64,000 bases of DNA, from contig NC_090761.1 of NCBI RefSeq assembly GCF_036898095.1, positions 37,318,374 to 37,382,373 on the forward strand, given 5' to 3'. The notes under the pieces were generated by a model. That model did no database searches. It had not been told where the DNA came from and saw nothing but the letters and a program-made list of their open reading frames with translations. Positions 1 to 13,215 of this stretch are shown in pieces (position 1 is the first letter of the stretch; every line of letters starts with the position of its first letter). The position numbers and the translations under genes are program-made. The stretch comes from Palaemon carinicauda (lineage: Eukaryota > Arthropoda > Malacostraca > Decapoda > Palaemonidae).

Positions 1-906
1 GACCAGCAAAGAACCTTTATTTTTCAGTCTTGAAGATAAATAATTATCAAATCTTTGATGGCCCTCGAGATCATAGTCAAGTGCATGATTGACTCTCGAA
101 AGGATTTGGGTTTTGACATTACTGTTCTTGACTGTTGTCAATGAGTAATATTATCTGTGAATTTATGTAACTATTTTAAACAAGTTATCCGTACGTGTGA
201 CTGCTGGGTTATTTGCTTTTATGTTTCACGCTCTAACATAAAAAAAACCTATCATTTGCATTGTTAAAAATTCTTGGAACTGTTACTTCAAACCATTCCT
301 TGATTATTATTATGCTTTAGTAGCTCCTCCCATTTAGACTTATCTTATAATTTATTTTAAAGTTTAGATGGATCTAATTTAATTTTGAGATTAGCTTATT
401 TCTGTAATATTACTTTTATCACTTCTATTCCATAACTTTTAGTTGGCCTAACTAATGTTTGGAGAGTTCATGATGTCGAAGTTGGTTTCCATGTTGAAAG
501 GCCTTCAAAATAGGCTGAAATCTGACTTCGTTTTAACTTGGAATATCTCTATCCCTGTACTTTAGTACAAGCATTGATCCCATAGCTACCTTTATTTAAG
601 TAATTACTAAAGAGAATCTCGACAAAGTCGTCTACCTGACTCAAGAAATTGACAAGTTCTGCATGAATATTTGTCTTTAGTGTTTTTCATTGATAATTGT
701 ATAGTTTAAAACCTTCATCAGTAAGTAATATAACATTAAGATGGAGCGAGTTTCATATTTTGAGAAGTTTTGATATGCATTGCCGTAAGCCAGCGAGAAT
801 TAGTTGTTTTAAACCATCAAAGCAATTTTAAAATTCAGTAGACATGGTATCTGAAGGAGATCTGTTGAATTACTGATATTACCAGATAGAAATTGCTATC
901 AAGCCC

Positions 907-907
<1 letters not shown>
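1..907. other. AT-rich intergenic or intronic DNA, no gene seen
   Basis: No open frame with recognisable protein motifs and no structured RNA was found. Composition is AT-rich and ordinary for the window. Confidence 0.5.

Positions 908-994
<87 letters not shown>
908..994. repeat. (CT)n microsatellite
   Basis: About 43 uninterrupted CT units. The Arg-Glu dipeptide frame through it on the minus strand is a repeat artefact and is not called as a gene. Confidence 0.97.
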
Positions 995-997
<3 letters not shown>

Positions 998-2639
998 TAC
1001 AATTCAGGTTTTCACTAAGCACCCGTTCTGTTGAAGAAAAAATTGATGTAAAATATTTTAATTTCAATAAAGTTAAGACGTCATTTTTATCAATCATTCT
1101 CCACTTTTTTCTTCTTATTAGTTACTTTTAATAGGAACGATGAAATTTTTAAAAGAAAAATCATTTGTGGAACATTACTGCAGTCACACGAAAGATCCTT
1201 GTTCAAAGTAGCTGAAAATTTGTCCTTTAACTTGATGTTCTTTGAGTTGTTAGTTTTGGATAGTAAGCCTTAAAATTACTACACTGTTTTGCGCAAAAAT
1301 AACCGATTTTAAGCAATGTAATGACCTTATGTGATCTGCCTCACATCACTAGTTGCCTATTGTAGGTCAAGTGACTTGATGGAAAGACTTTAGAACATAA
1401 GGAAGATTAAACATTTATAAATTAATGGTAGAGTTATAAGATAAGATGATGTGTAAATAAAAAATTATCAGATTAATTATGGAGTTATGAGGATAGTTGT
1501 TGGATTTAAGGTCTAGGAAAAAATAATGTATTAGTTCTAAAGTCTTAAAGAACATATTGATTGAAAGGTAGAAGGAAAGCGTACAAGTTATAAAACTAAA
1601 AAACTATTAAAAAGGGGGTTAAGGGATGTTGAATGAATAGATAAGAGAAATGTCATGGCGTTAATGAAGTATGAAGAAAGGTAAAGTACAGAAATTTATT
1701 AGTCTAAATTAAAATAGTTAAGATATAGATATATTGAATGTTAGTATTTTTTAGGGTAATTAAGTTTGTTTAAATGGGACTCCATATGAATTATCAGAGA
1801 CCAAATGAAGATGTTTATCAGGACAAGATTTTAAGAGGAAAAGTTCAGGGCAAGTTTTAAGGAATGTGTATTTATAAAAGACTTGATGATTAATTTGTTC
1901 TTGCATAACGAAAGTTATAGTGCTTGAAGTAGGTAAAGATTTTAAAGAGACTAATGGGGATAGTTTATAGAGTTATTCTAGAAAGGCAGTCTATAGAATG
2001 CATACCTCTTGGTAGTCTTTGTGAAAGTTTTAGAGAAATTATTTCTGTGATCAAATAGCTTAGATTTAAATTGAGGAAATTCTTATGAAATTACTTGAAT
2101 TCCATCTTATTGAAGAGGGCAGCTTTCAAAGTGTTTCCTAAGGTGGTCAATGATCATAAAGTTTAATAACTGAAATAAATTTTCAAAGTAAATAGAAAAG
2201 TTGAATCTTTTCTTTAAACGTAGGAAGTCAGGGGATGAGTTTTTGTTTCTTGCTGGTTTGAAGTATTAGGTAACTTCTAAAAACATCGGTGCTTGAAACA
2301 CTAGTGATTAACCTAGAATTCGTCCTGAAAACGCTCTTGTTTAAAACACGTCCATTTCTCTTGTGGTGGCAACCAAATCATGTAGACATTGCTTAAAATC
2401 AACATGATGAAAATTGAGAAATGTTTTAATTTGCACTTTCAGTTGTCATTCTAAGATGATTTAGATTCGAGAAAAGATCATTCAGGCAAAAGTGGTCGTT
2501 ATATGGCTTTTGTAGTCTATATATAGCAAATTTCCTAATCAATTTTGAATAATATTCCAACTTGTGTAAATTGCTGACGGTAATGTGTTTTTTATATTGC
2601 AATTGTACTGTCGGCTTATGCATTGCTTCTGATTTCTGT
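995..2639. other. No feature recognised
   Basis: AT-rich sequence with short open frames only (65 codons or fewer). Nothing resembles a known protein, RNA or repeat. Confidence 0.5.
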
Positions 2640-3515
2640 TTACATATTGCTACTGTATTTTCTATCCATATATTACAATAATATCTAATATTTATCCATT
2701 ATTACTTTATCTGTTATTTATACATTACTCTGTATCTACTATTTATACATTACTACAATATCTTCTATTTTATACATTATTACTGTACCTTCTATTTTAT
2801 ACATTATTACTCTACTTCTATATCATACATTATTACTGTATCATCTTTCTTATACATTACTCCTGAATCTATTCATTCATTGCTACTGTATCTTCTATTT
2901 GTATGTTACTACTGTATATTCCATTCATACATTACTACTGTATCTTTGATTATAAATTGCTACTGTATCTTGTAATTTTGATATGAAAATACAGCTGTTT
3001 TAACAATGAAAACACAAAAAACACATTAGGCATGTAAAGTGCAAGACATGTAATCGTAAAGTAAAATACATTATAGAAGAAAGACGTCTTAAGGCATTCA
3101 AGGCTGCTAAGCCATGGATGTTTTTTTATGTCTTCTATAACGTACTCTACTTTACCATTACAAATCTCTTGCACTTTACATGACTAATGTCTTTTTGTGT
3201 TTTCATTGTTAAAACAGCTTTATTTTCATATCAAAATTACAAGATACAGTAGCAATTTATAAACAAAGATACAGTAGTAATGTATGAATGGAATATACAG
3301 TAGTAATATACAAATAGAAGATACAGTAGCAATGTATGAATAGATTCAGGAGCAATGTATAAGAAAGAAGATACAGTAATAATGTATAAAATAGAAGTAG
3401 AGCAATAATGTATAAAATAGAAGGTACAGTAATAATGTATAAAATAGAAGATACAGGTTGTATAAAATAGAAGACATAGTAATGTGTAGGAAAGCAGTCA
3501 AACTTTGACTGATTT
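2640..3515. repeat. Large palindrome built on a degenerate 25-30 bp minisatellite (foldback-like)
   Basis: The left arm (about 2640-3090) and right arm (about 3110-3515) are inverted copies of each other. The outer parts are a degenerate tandem array with the core TACTGTATCTTCTATTT. The inner parts are non-tandem: TTTTGATATGAAAATA at 2977-2992 has its inverse near 3221, and the block around AAAACACAAAAA also recurs inverted. The array variants appear in mirrored order, so the whole array was duplicated in inverse orientation rather than expanding twice. Long inverted repeats with internal tandem units are typical of foldback transposons, but no transposase is present. A simple inverted duplication is the alternative. 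Confidence 0.85.
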
Positions 3516-3669
3516 TGTAAACTATATGATTTATAGAACAAAAGTTGTGAATAAAAGAAATAAAAACTTTAACAAAATTTATTCAATTTCATTACAACCA
3601 TATCAAATACAAAAATATATTGAACAAAATTAAAGAAAAAATGAAAATATCAGTAACATGGAGTATTCT

Positions 3670-4470
3670 CCCTATGCTAACGTTCATATGGCTGAGTGTT
3701 CTCCCCAGTCGCCCCCCTCCCCCTTCTGGTACCAGTAAATGCCTGCATTCTCTCTCCTCTGAAGGCCAGAGAGCTCATGAAGTATAAAACCTTGCTTTCG
3801 ACTATGATAAACCACAAGTGTTCATTATTCAAGACTGGTTTATTTCCTTCCCATGTTCAGAGCTCGTTCACTCTTTCACTGGTTATATGAGAGAAATGTC
3901 TCTTGGTATGGGAGTATTATCAAAAGATGGACTATGTACTATGGTAATTCATGTTGAGTCCAATTCTTAAAGTAAATTCCTTCCTGACAAATCTAGTCTT
4001 ATGATAATAATTCACCATAGCCTCAAATTCAGTTACCTTTAAATTAGATATCCAAGTTACTTAAACTCTGTGTTTAAGCATAGTCGACTAATAGGACACT
4101 ATTAGTTTGTGTTAATTTTCAAGTTTATAAAATAATGAATTAAGAAAAATAAATTTCCATCAAATCTTTTATTGTAGAAGATTGGTTGCCATACACAATA
4201 CAGGTTTCAATACACTCAATAGCAATATTAAGTATAAACATGAATACACTACAAAGCCAATGACAAACTATATCAAATTCTTTAACCCCGTTTTCTAACA
4301 ACAAACTCAACTAATGACAGAATACCATAGAAAACGGAAATTTCAGATCTCATAACATGGGATACTGAGTTAACTAATTTCTTTGATTTTTTCTGAACAT
4401 TGGAATGAGTTTGAAGTTCAACATTTGAGATTACAAGTGTCATGATTGTGTAAATTAGTTAGTTTTCAAT
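3670..4470 (+). repeat. Left member of a diverged inverted repeat pair
   Basis: Sequence starting AACGTTCATATGGCTGAG near 3679 recurs inverted near 10016-9999, and collinear matches continue inward: the CTTCTGGTA block, GAGCTC/CTCGTTCA, GAGAGAAAT, CTATGGT, the CTAGTC/GATAAT block and a final GTCATG.TTGTGTAAATT near 4439 against 9457. Identity looks like roughly 70-75% by eye with several gaps. The pair encloses 4.9 kb without a gene. Function unknown. Confidence 0.7.
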
Positions 4471-5221
4471 AAAAAAAAAATAGAAGGAAATAGAAAGCCC
4501 ACCAAGGCCCGCCCCTTCCCACCTGGTAACAAAAGACTAATTAGGCATTTAGTTTTTGAACGAACAAAGTCACCAGGCCCTTGAATGCTTTCCATTTCCT
4601 TCTCTTTTGAAATGTTTTATTGAAAATCTTACAGACATTAATGCAATGATTGTGAATTAAATATGCCAGGAATAGTATGATTTTTCCAAGATAATGTTAT
4701 AGTATTGTAGTTAATTCTTGGTTAGATTTTAATGAAAATGGCAAGTCATAAATGAAAATTTCTAAATTTTAATTTTTTTGCATTTTGAATTATAAACAAA
4801 TCAAGGGGATTTATTTTTACATTTATAGTTTCGTTTAGAAACAATCATCAAGTGAAAACATGGGTGGAGGGAGTGGAGACCTCATCAGACTTATAGTGCA
4901 ATTCCACCACGATCGATTACTCCAGAAACCTTTTGCTCTCTCAAAAGCAGACAGGAACCACAACTTCCCAAAGACATCTCTCATCCGTCCCATTTCATGT
5001 GCATGATTGAGTCGGGTAAAGGAGAAGACACGTGCAAACCACTGCCCTGACTATCCTTACTACTCCTCCTAGCAGATAGGCAGATCGGACCGAAGTACAC
5101 ATTAACCTTGCACGTGGACCACAAAAGTCAGATCAGTTCCATGTGTAATACATTCTCAAATAAGACCCCCTTTAAAAGCTATGTAAAGAGAACCTTATTC
5201 AAGATTTTCTTAAATGCTAAA

Positions 5222-5850
5222 TAACCCTTAACCTAACAGTGGGCCTACCTTCAAAGCTGAAAACCCTTAAACTAACAGTAGGCCTACATACAAAGCTAAA
5301 CCATCCTTAAACTAACAGTAGGCCTATCTACAGAGCTGAAACCCCTTTAAACTAACAGTAGGCCTACCTACAAAACTGAATAACCCTTAAAAAAAACAGT
5401 AGGCCTACTTACAAAGCGGAAAAACCATTAAACTAACAGTAGCCCTAACTACAAAGCTGAACAACCCTTAAACTCACAGTAGGCCTACCTACAAAGCTGA
5501 ACAGCCCTTAAACTAACAGTAGGCCTACCTATAAAGCTGAACAACCCTTAAACTAACAATAGGGCTACCTGCAAAGATGGACAACCCTTAAACTAACAAT
5601 AGGGCTACCTACAAAGCCCAACACCCCTTAAACAGTAAGGCTACCTACTAAACAGTCTACAGAGATTTTACCTTAATTAAACTAACAGTAAGGTTACCTA
5701 CCAATCAGAGATTTTACCTTAAACTAACAGTAAGGCTACCTACCAAACAGATTTTACCTTAAACTAACAGTAAGGCTACCTACCAAACAGAGATTTTACC
5801 TTAAACTAACAGTAAGGCTACCTACCAAACAGAGATTTTACCCAAGTATC
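5222..5850. repeat. Minisatellite, about 40-bp unit shifting to a 33-36-bp unit
   Basis: About 10 copies of a unit carrying CCCTTAAACTAACAGTAGGC followed by CTACCTACAAAGCTGAACAA. These pass into about 6 shorter variant copies carrying ACCTTAAACTAACAGTAAGG with CTACCTACCAAACAGAGATT. The change of unit length half way suggests a secondary expansion of a variant. No coding potential. Confidence 0.9.
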
Positions 5851-7595
5851 ACATTGCCTAGTACTTATTCCTATCATACAGGCACACCAAGTAATCGAAT
5901 AGAAGGCCTACTTGATGAAAATTAGTCTATATTATGAAACACACGCACACACACACACACACCACCCGCTGCCCAGCACTGAATAAATTCTATTTATATT
6001 ACCTGTTCATAAATATCTCTTACTAAAACAAAATATTGACAAGCTTAAGGATATTTTGAATTATTCGGAATTCTCTCTTTCTTATATGGATACTTTTAAG
6101 TCAGTCTACCTTTAGCAGAATATCTTTGGCATTATAAACTTCGGTTTTACGATCTTAACAGTTAGTAGATTTTTAATGATTTGGAAAATTAGTTACCTTA
6201 AACCATATGTAAAATAAATGTAATTCTGATTTGAGTTTAATTATCAGAAATTCATCATAAAATTAATGTCAAGGTTAAAACTTAGGAAACTGATTTATAT
6301 TAGGCCATTATGTGGTTTGGAAAGGTTATTAGCAATGTAAAAACATCCATGAGTATGATAATATTACTCTGTTAAATTCTTCGTAATGTTAAGATTAGTG
6401 GACAATCTCCAGTTATCCTAGATATGGCCCAACTGGTTGGCTTCTAACCAAAATATCTGCATTTGGACTATCTCGAGTACTGAAGATCACTGAAATTTGA
6501 TTTTAAAAGAATGAATCACAAGAGTTGCAAAGTGTCTATATCTCTTTCATCAAAAATTAATTAGTTATTAAAGGAAATTCATGAAAAAAAATCAGAATTA
6601 TAAAGTATCTTATACGTTAGGAATCATTTGTAAATTTCATAGATTTTGGTATAAATGAAAAGTGCAAGGCTAAAACTTGTCTAGATATTGTTGAATTTCT
6701 TTTCCACTTGCCTAGTTGGGTGAAATAACTAAAACCGTATATTTTTGGAGCAATTAATTCACATAAATGAATCGTGCAAAAAACCTTAAGCTTGTCCTTC
6801 ATATTAGAAACAGAATATTTTTATATCTGCATACCAACACTCACCACCTTGCCTATCGCCTCATCTTAATGTGGCTAATTGAAAAGTTAGTATAAAAGAT
6901 TCATAAAATAACGTAATATAATCTTGACAATCTATAGATAAAAACAATTAGGATATACCAATCTGGTAAAGTGAGCAACCGATTATTTAGTGCTAAACTA
7001 GATTCCTTTGGCAGTACCGACTCTCCGTAGAATGTACTTTCGGGATATCATTGGTATGAATTGATTTGCTATCGAAAAACTGTTTAAATTTAATCTTGAA
7101 AGAATTATTACAAAGACATGTGAAATTACTTTAAATTGATGAACCAGTGGATTTGCTTTTTTCATATATGCTTGCAATTGTTCATTACGAAAATCTTTGA
7201 TAATCTTCAAGTATGAAATAAATTTAGGCACCAGTATTATTTAAATTCTCAAAACCCCTCTATTTGAAACCCCCCTTTGGCCAATTATGCAAGGAAAGCA
7301 ACTAATATTGTCCATCATGAAATCTAAATGTTTCGCTCAGGTAATCTTTACACAGGTCTATTAAAATCAGCAACCAATTAGACTAATTTTCACTAAAGAC
7401 AAAACTAATATGAAGCTATAATTCCTTTCCATAGACTGGATCCTACTCATAACACCGACACCAGACATCATCCAAACCACTCGTTCATTGCTTATTACAA
7501 ATTTACTGATGTACAAGGAATGTATTGTCCTGCATCAATTTATTCTTAGATTCAATACCAAGGTTTAATTTTAAGCGGTAGAGTACAACGTAAAA
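5851..7595. other. No gene recognised; short (CA)n at 5941-5963
   Basis: AT-rich DNA. Open frames of 61 and 77 codons on the minus strand have no recognisable motif and are not supported as genes. Confidence 0.45.
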
Positions 7596-7599
7596 ACTT

Positions 7600-7757
7600 G
7601 AGTAGCAACATAAGTGGCAGAGCAGTAACATAAGTGGTAGAGTAGCAACATAAGTGGTAGAGCAGTAACGTAAGTGGTAGAGTAGCAACATAAGTGGTAG
7701 AGTAGCAACATAAGTGGTAGAACAGTAACATAAGTGGTAGAGCAGTAACATAAGTAA
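7600..7757. repeat. Minisatellite, 20-bp unit
   Basis: Eight or more tandem copies of a 20-bp unit, AGTGGTAGAGCAGTAACATA and close variants (AGAGTAGCAACATA). The Leu/Tyr/Cys-rich frames on the minus strand are translations of the repeat. Confidence 0.92.
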
Positions 7758-7764
7758 TGCACTC

Positions 7765-9415
7765 TCAGAGCTTACTGTCGTGAACCAATCATCAAAATTA
7801 CATTTAAAAACTTTAGCGTATTTACTTAATGACAAACCGACCTTTTTTTCTTGTCCCATCGAGTTACTTAAAAATTACGGTAATATCTACATTAAAATCA
7901 ATGCAAGCGGAGACATTTTTAAAGTGAACTGTACTCTATTAGGAGACCATTATAATTTCACTTAAATAATCTTCACTACAATTTGGTTAATGATAACTCT
8001 GCCGATTATTAACTCAATCTAGATCAACCAATTGGAATCCAAAGCTTTTCAACCAAATCAGTAAAGTTTTTCTGTACTTCACATCAATATGAAAATATTG
8101 AAATGCTCAACATAACTCGAAAAGTTGCAAGTTTCAATTAAAAATTTAGTGGCCAATTTGTATGTAATTTAAACGCTGGGTTCATGAAATATCAAGACAT
8201 TATCATCTCTAAAAACTTATTTTTCAGGATTTTTCTTCTAGTACTTACATAAATTCTGGATAAGTGCTTTAAAGATTAATGGACTAACTTCAAGTTTTAG
8301 ATAGCATCAAGTTACTACACATTTACTGAATATAGACGTAAGTTAACTAAAGTTTTAAATAGTTTTAATCAACAGTTTGTGACGTTAATCTTAAATATAA
8401 TAGCATTCAAACGTAAGGGACTTTAGCATAAGCAGATCGGACTTTATAAAGCTTTCAGTTAATTTAACAGTTTTTGGCTTTAGTTGTCTAGAAAAAATAG
8501 CGTAGAACTTATGATCTTGTTACACGTGGACAAGCTAAATTGTAAATTCAAATCTCAAGTGTCAGTAAAAGTAAAAGAAATTTGCGAGTTATATAGTTTA
8601 CTACAATATAACACCAATGCTCAGACTTGATATGTTTTACAAGCTTCAGAGGCTCATAAGATTACTGTATGTCTAAATTTTCTGAATTATAAAGGTTCCT
8701 TGCATAAAAAGACGAATATAACTTCATAGCAGGCAGTTTTTGTAAATTACTACTCAAGATACATTCCTGTACACCAGTATAACAGCATGTATACAAAATC
8801 TAACCTCAAAAAGTCAAACTTTAGTTTGAATCCTTTTCCTAATCATGCATAAATTTTAGAAATACATAAACCGAGAGCAGATTTAACTAAATTAAATTGA
8901 AGACATATAATTTAACCCTGTATAAACATCCCTTAAGCTAGATTACCTGATCCTTAATTGCACAAAAAAAAAAAAATCATTAATGCCTTAATTCCCCTAA
9001 TCAACATTGGCAGTAACTCCCCACTAACAACAAACTATACCAACAACAATATATTCAAGAATGTATTACACATTTTTTTCTAAAATGACTACAGCAGTTC
9101 TCTATCCCTCCTTTATGTCATGAACAGAAACAGTAGAAATCAGATATCTTAGGGCATTTATAATCCCAGCTGGACCCCTTTTCAGAAAGCTCGGGTATCT
9201 TAGTGTAATGGAAAGCAATGGATTGCAAGTCTGACACTGTCACCACTTTTTAAGAAAATCATACAAAAGTTTAAATTTAGGTTAGAATTCATCTTTCCAA
9301 CCTTTTTGATTTTCATTGACAGATGAAATTGAATAAAAAAAATACAATGCAGTTACTAATTTCACATTAACATTGAAAATTCACATATTCTTGGACAAAT
9401 TTTGTATCACTCTCT
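7765..9415. other. No feature recognised
   Basis: AT-rich DNA without recognisable protein or RNA features. Confidence 0.45.
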
Positions 9416-9419
9416 TGAC

Positions 9420-10025
9420 AAATTTTTTCACAACTCAATTTACACAATACATGACAAATTTGATTTAGTTTGATACTGAAATTATAGTGTATACATAACA
9501 GAAACCTGTTCAATTTGACATTACAATCTCCTACAATTCAATATTAAAGATTATTCAAGATTAAAGATTTTTCAAAATAAATTTTAAGCAATTTTGAAAA
9601 TATTTAAAAGCATGAAACAAAAATTTTTTTTTGAAAATCATTTGAGGCTTTTAAGATCCTTTAACAAGACTGAATTATCATCATGACTAGAATTGACAAT
9701 ACAGAATCTACACTGACATGATTTCAGGGAAATCAAATTGGACTGAACATGTTCACCATAGCACACAGTCTAGCATTTTGACAATACAACATAACCAAGT
9801 TAACAATTTACTTCTCTCATTGAATCAGCAAAAGAATGAACGAGTTCCGTACATGGGAAGCTCATAAACAGCCCAAATGAACAGTGGTTCTAGTCAAAAG
9901 CAAGATATATACTTCGTGGTCCCTTTGGCCTTTCAGTGGTGAGGAATATGGCAAATACTGATACCAGAAGAGGGAGGGGGGCAAGATGGGGAGGGAGGCT
10001 CAGTCATATGAACGTTCCCTTCAAT
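9420..10025 (-). repeat. Right member of the diverged inverted repeat pair
   Basis: Inverse of 3670-4470 (see that entry). The match begins at GGGAACGTTCATATGACTGA on the minus strand near 10018 and runs toward lower coordinates. Confidence 0.7.
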
Positions 10026-10299
10026 TCTTTTTAAAAATCTTTCCAAATTGGGAGGGGGAATGATCAAGGAGTGGGAATGGGAGTTCTGAAATTTTAGTTA
10101 TGTATCACAGGGAACAATAATCTGATTCGAACCCGTTTGCAAGATTTTCGAAAATACTCCCCTGTGTCTTTCAAAAAAAATCAAAGTTAATTTCAAGGTA
10201 TGTTCATGTAGCTTAAGAGAAGATGAGGAATAATACTAATACTAACCAAAGTCCTACTATTTCATACACTCACATACTAGTTCTCCCATTTCCTAGCCC

Positions 10300-10860
10300 T
10301 ACTAGCCATTTCACACCAAAGCCTTCCTAACCATTTACACCAATGCCTGCCTAGCCATTTCACACCAAAGACTTCCTAGCCATTTCACACCACAGCCCGC
10401 CTAGTCATTTCACAACAAAGCTCTCCTAGCCATTTCACACCAAAGCTCTCCTAGCCATTTCACACAAGTGTCTTTCTAGTCACTTCACACCAAAGACCTT
10501 CTTGCCATTTCGCACCAAAGCCCTTCAAGCCATTTCACACCAAAGACCTCCTAGCCACTCCGCACCAAAGCCCTCCTAGCCATTTCACACCAAAGTCCCC
10601 TAGCCATTTCACACCAAAACCCTGCTAGCCATTTCACACCAAAACCCTGCTAGCCATTTCACACCAAAACCCTCCCAGTCATTTCACACTAAACCCCTCC
10701 TAGCCATTTTACACCAAAGCCCTCCAAGCCATTTCACACCAAAGCTCTCCTAGCCATTTCACACCAAAGCCCTCCTAGTCATTTCACACCAAAGTCCCCC
10801 CAGCCATTTCACACCAAAGACCTCCTAGCCATTTCACACCAAATTTCTCCTAACCATCTC
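10300..10860. repeat. Minisatellite, about 24-bp unit
   Basis: Around 23 tandem copies of TAGCCATTTCACACCAAAGC followed by CCTCC, with point variants. Borders are sharp on both sides. No coding potential. Confidence 0.95.
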
Positions 10861-11158
10861 GTCAGCCAATGATCACCTAAAATCATTCACTATTTTTTTT
10901 ATTATCCAGCAATGTTCAAGTCCAACTTTAATTCTTAGTATTTAAATCTATACCAATCAACAGATCAGCCTTTAAACCTTTAAAAGCACAAAATTTTAAA
11001 ACCATCTTTCCTAACCTTAAATTTAAGCTTCTCTAACAATATCTAATCAAAATCTGAAAAACATGTACAGTAACCTTTCTATATACCTATATTCTATAAC
11101 TTTACTTTCATTCACAGTATACTCCTAGAAACCTCTCTATACACTAACTTCTTATTAA

Positions 11159-11160
<2 letters not shown>

Positions 11161-11209
<49 letters not shown>
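11161..11209. repeat. (GA)n microsatellite
   Basis: About 24 uninterrupted GA units. Confidence 0.97.
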
Positions 11210-11212
<3 letters not shown>

Positions 11213-11393
11213 GGGATTTTTAACTTGGGAACGGAGACTGGACTTTCCATCAAATACTAAATCTTACAAAATTAAGAATAAAAAGTGGGATAAGTTTGTA
11301 TACAAATTACAGACGTTAAAATATATTCTTTAGATTTTGAAATATAGGACCATTAGTGTATTTAAACTTTAGATTGCTTCAAATACATTTGTT

Positions 11394-11394
11394 A

Positions 11395-11427
<33 letters not shown>

Positions 11428-11870
11428 CAAGCTACAACCCTAATTGGAAAAGCAAGATGCTATAAGCCCAGGGGCTCCAATAGGGAAAAATAGCCCAGTG
11501 AGGAAAGGAAATAAGGAAATAAATAACTGAAGAGAACAAATTAACATTAAATCATTCTAAAAAAAAGTAACAACGTCATAACAGATATGTCATATATAAA
11601 CTATTAACAACGTCAAAAACAAATATGTCATATATAAACTATAAAAAGACTCATGTCCGCCTGGTCAACAAAAAAGCATTTGCTCCAACTTTGAACTTTT
11701 GAAGTTCTACTGATTCAACAACCCGATTAGGAAGATCATTCCACAACTTGGTAACAGCTGGAATAAAACTTCTAGAGTACTGCGTAGTATTGAGTCTTAT
11801 GATGGAAAAGGCCTGGCTATTAGAATTAACTGCCAGCCTTTATAAAATTTAAAATACAATGTGGAGGATC
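11394..11870 (-). mobile_element. 5'-truncated LINE 3' end, (TAA)n-tailed family
   Basis: Read on the minus strand, this shows the end of a reverse-transcriptase-type frame (a WNDLPNRVVESVE-like stretch near 11760-11700, as in C-termini of CR1/Jockey-type elements). A 3' untranslated segment with CACTGGGCTATTTTTCCCTA and TTGTAGCTTGGATAG follows, then a (TAA)n tail at 11420-11395. The same 3' segment and tail recur at 15.1, 18.8, 25.9, 26.6 and 26.7 kb. A 38-bp stretch (GATATGTCATATATAAACTA) is duplicated in tandem at about 11583-11645. The family assignment to a LINE is inferred from the C-terminal motif and the fixed junction with the tail. Confidence 0.75.
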
Positions 11871-12354
11871 AACTACCCAAGTATATTACCGAAACTTGTA
11901 AGGGTTTTGTGTTAAGGAACCTTAAGCTTATAGGAAAGAAAGAAAAATTGAAAGGCTGAACATGAACATACCTTGACATAACATTTTTAGCATCTCAATT
12001 CAAATGCCACCTAGAAAAATAAACTATGTATACTTAAACTAAAACCTCATTTCCATCAACTGAAAGTTTTGGCACCAGATAATCCGTAATCTTATATAAC
12101 CTATTCATTCCTAATACAATAATGCTACAGTTTGAAATTTTCCCAACTAATTTAAGAATTATATTACAAACTATAAACTGTTTTAATATTCATAAAGTTT
12201 TTCAAAATCTTATTAGAAATACTTAATTCTTGTTAAGTTGAAATTGACCAATTAAAAAAAAATAGGAAAACTTTGCTAATAGAATCTCATGATCTGAGTG
12301 TCCACTGGATTAAATAAATAAATCCTAAAGATATCATGGGGCAAATTTAAAGGA

Positions 12355-13215
12355 TACAGCCCATTCTCTACCTGTAATGGCCCACCTCTACTCTACCTGG
12401 AACAGCTCACCTCTGCTCTACCTGAAGAATCCCAGCCTCTGCATAAAACAGCCCACCTCTGCTCTACCTGAAGCAGCCCAGCCTTTACCTGGAACAGCCC
12501 ACCTCTACTCTACCTGAAACAACCCAGCATCTACCTGAAACAGCCCACCTCTACTCTACCTGAAACAGTCCAGCCTCTACCTAAAATAGCCCACCTCTAC
12601 TCTACCTGAAACAGCTCAGCCTCTACCTAAAACAGCCCACCTCTACTCTACCAGAAATAGCTCAGCCTCTACCTGAAATAGCTCAACCTCTACATGAAAC
12701 ATACTAGCCCCTACCTGAAATAGCCCAGCATCTACTTGAAACAGCCCAGCATCTACTTGAAACAGCCCACCTCCACTATACCTGAAATAGCCCAGCCTCT
12801 ACCTGAAATAACTCTTTCTTGAAATACCCCACCCTCTACCTGAAATAACTCTTTCTTGAAATGGCACAGCCTCTACATGGAACAGCCTAGCCCCTACCTG
12901 AAACAGCCCAGCATCTACCTGAAACAGCCAACTTCTCCCTGAAACAATCCACCCTCTACTGAAAGAACTCCTACTTGAAAGATCCCAGCCTCAACCTGAA
13001 AGAACTCCTCCCTGAAATAACGCCTACCTGAAATAACGCCTACCTGAAAGAACTCCTACCTGAAATAACGCCTACCTGAAATAACGCCTACCTGAAATAA
13101 TGCCTACCTGAAAGAACTCCTACCTGAAAGAACTCCTACCTGAAATAACGCCTACTTGAAATATCTCAACCTCTACCTGAAATAGCCTGCCCTCTACCTA
13201 AAAGAACTCCTATCT
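12355..13215. repeat. Compound minisatellite with CTACCTGAAA core
   Basis: Long array of imperfect units carrying CTACCTGAAACAGCCCA with CCTCTACT spacers. It passes into a homogeneous 16-18-bp unit, AACGCCTACCTGAAAT, at about 13010-13160. Unit length varies from 16 to about 44 bp, a higher-order structure. Confidence 0.9.

Noticed and set aside
879..1097. Arg-Glu repeat protein frame, and the similar ones at 20686-20949 and 22866-23113
   Set aside because: Translations of (CT)n/(GA)n microsatellites; no coding evidence outside the repeat.
7503..7859. 118-codon Leu/Tyr/Cys-rich membrane-like protein
   Set aside because: It is the 20-bp minisatellite read in frame, open in a second frame as well.
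10300..10860. CRISPR-like regular spacing
   Set aside because: Units are contiguous without unique spacers; a plain minisatellite in a eukaryotic genome.
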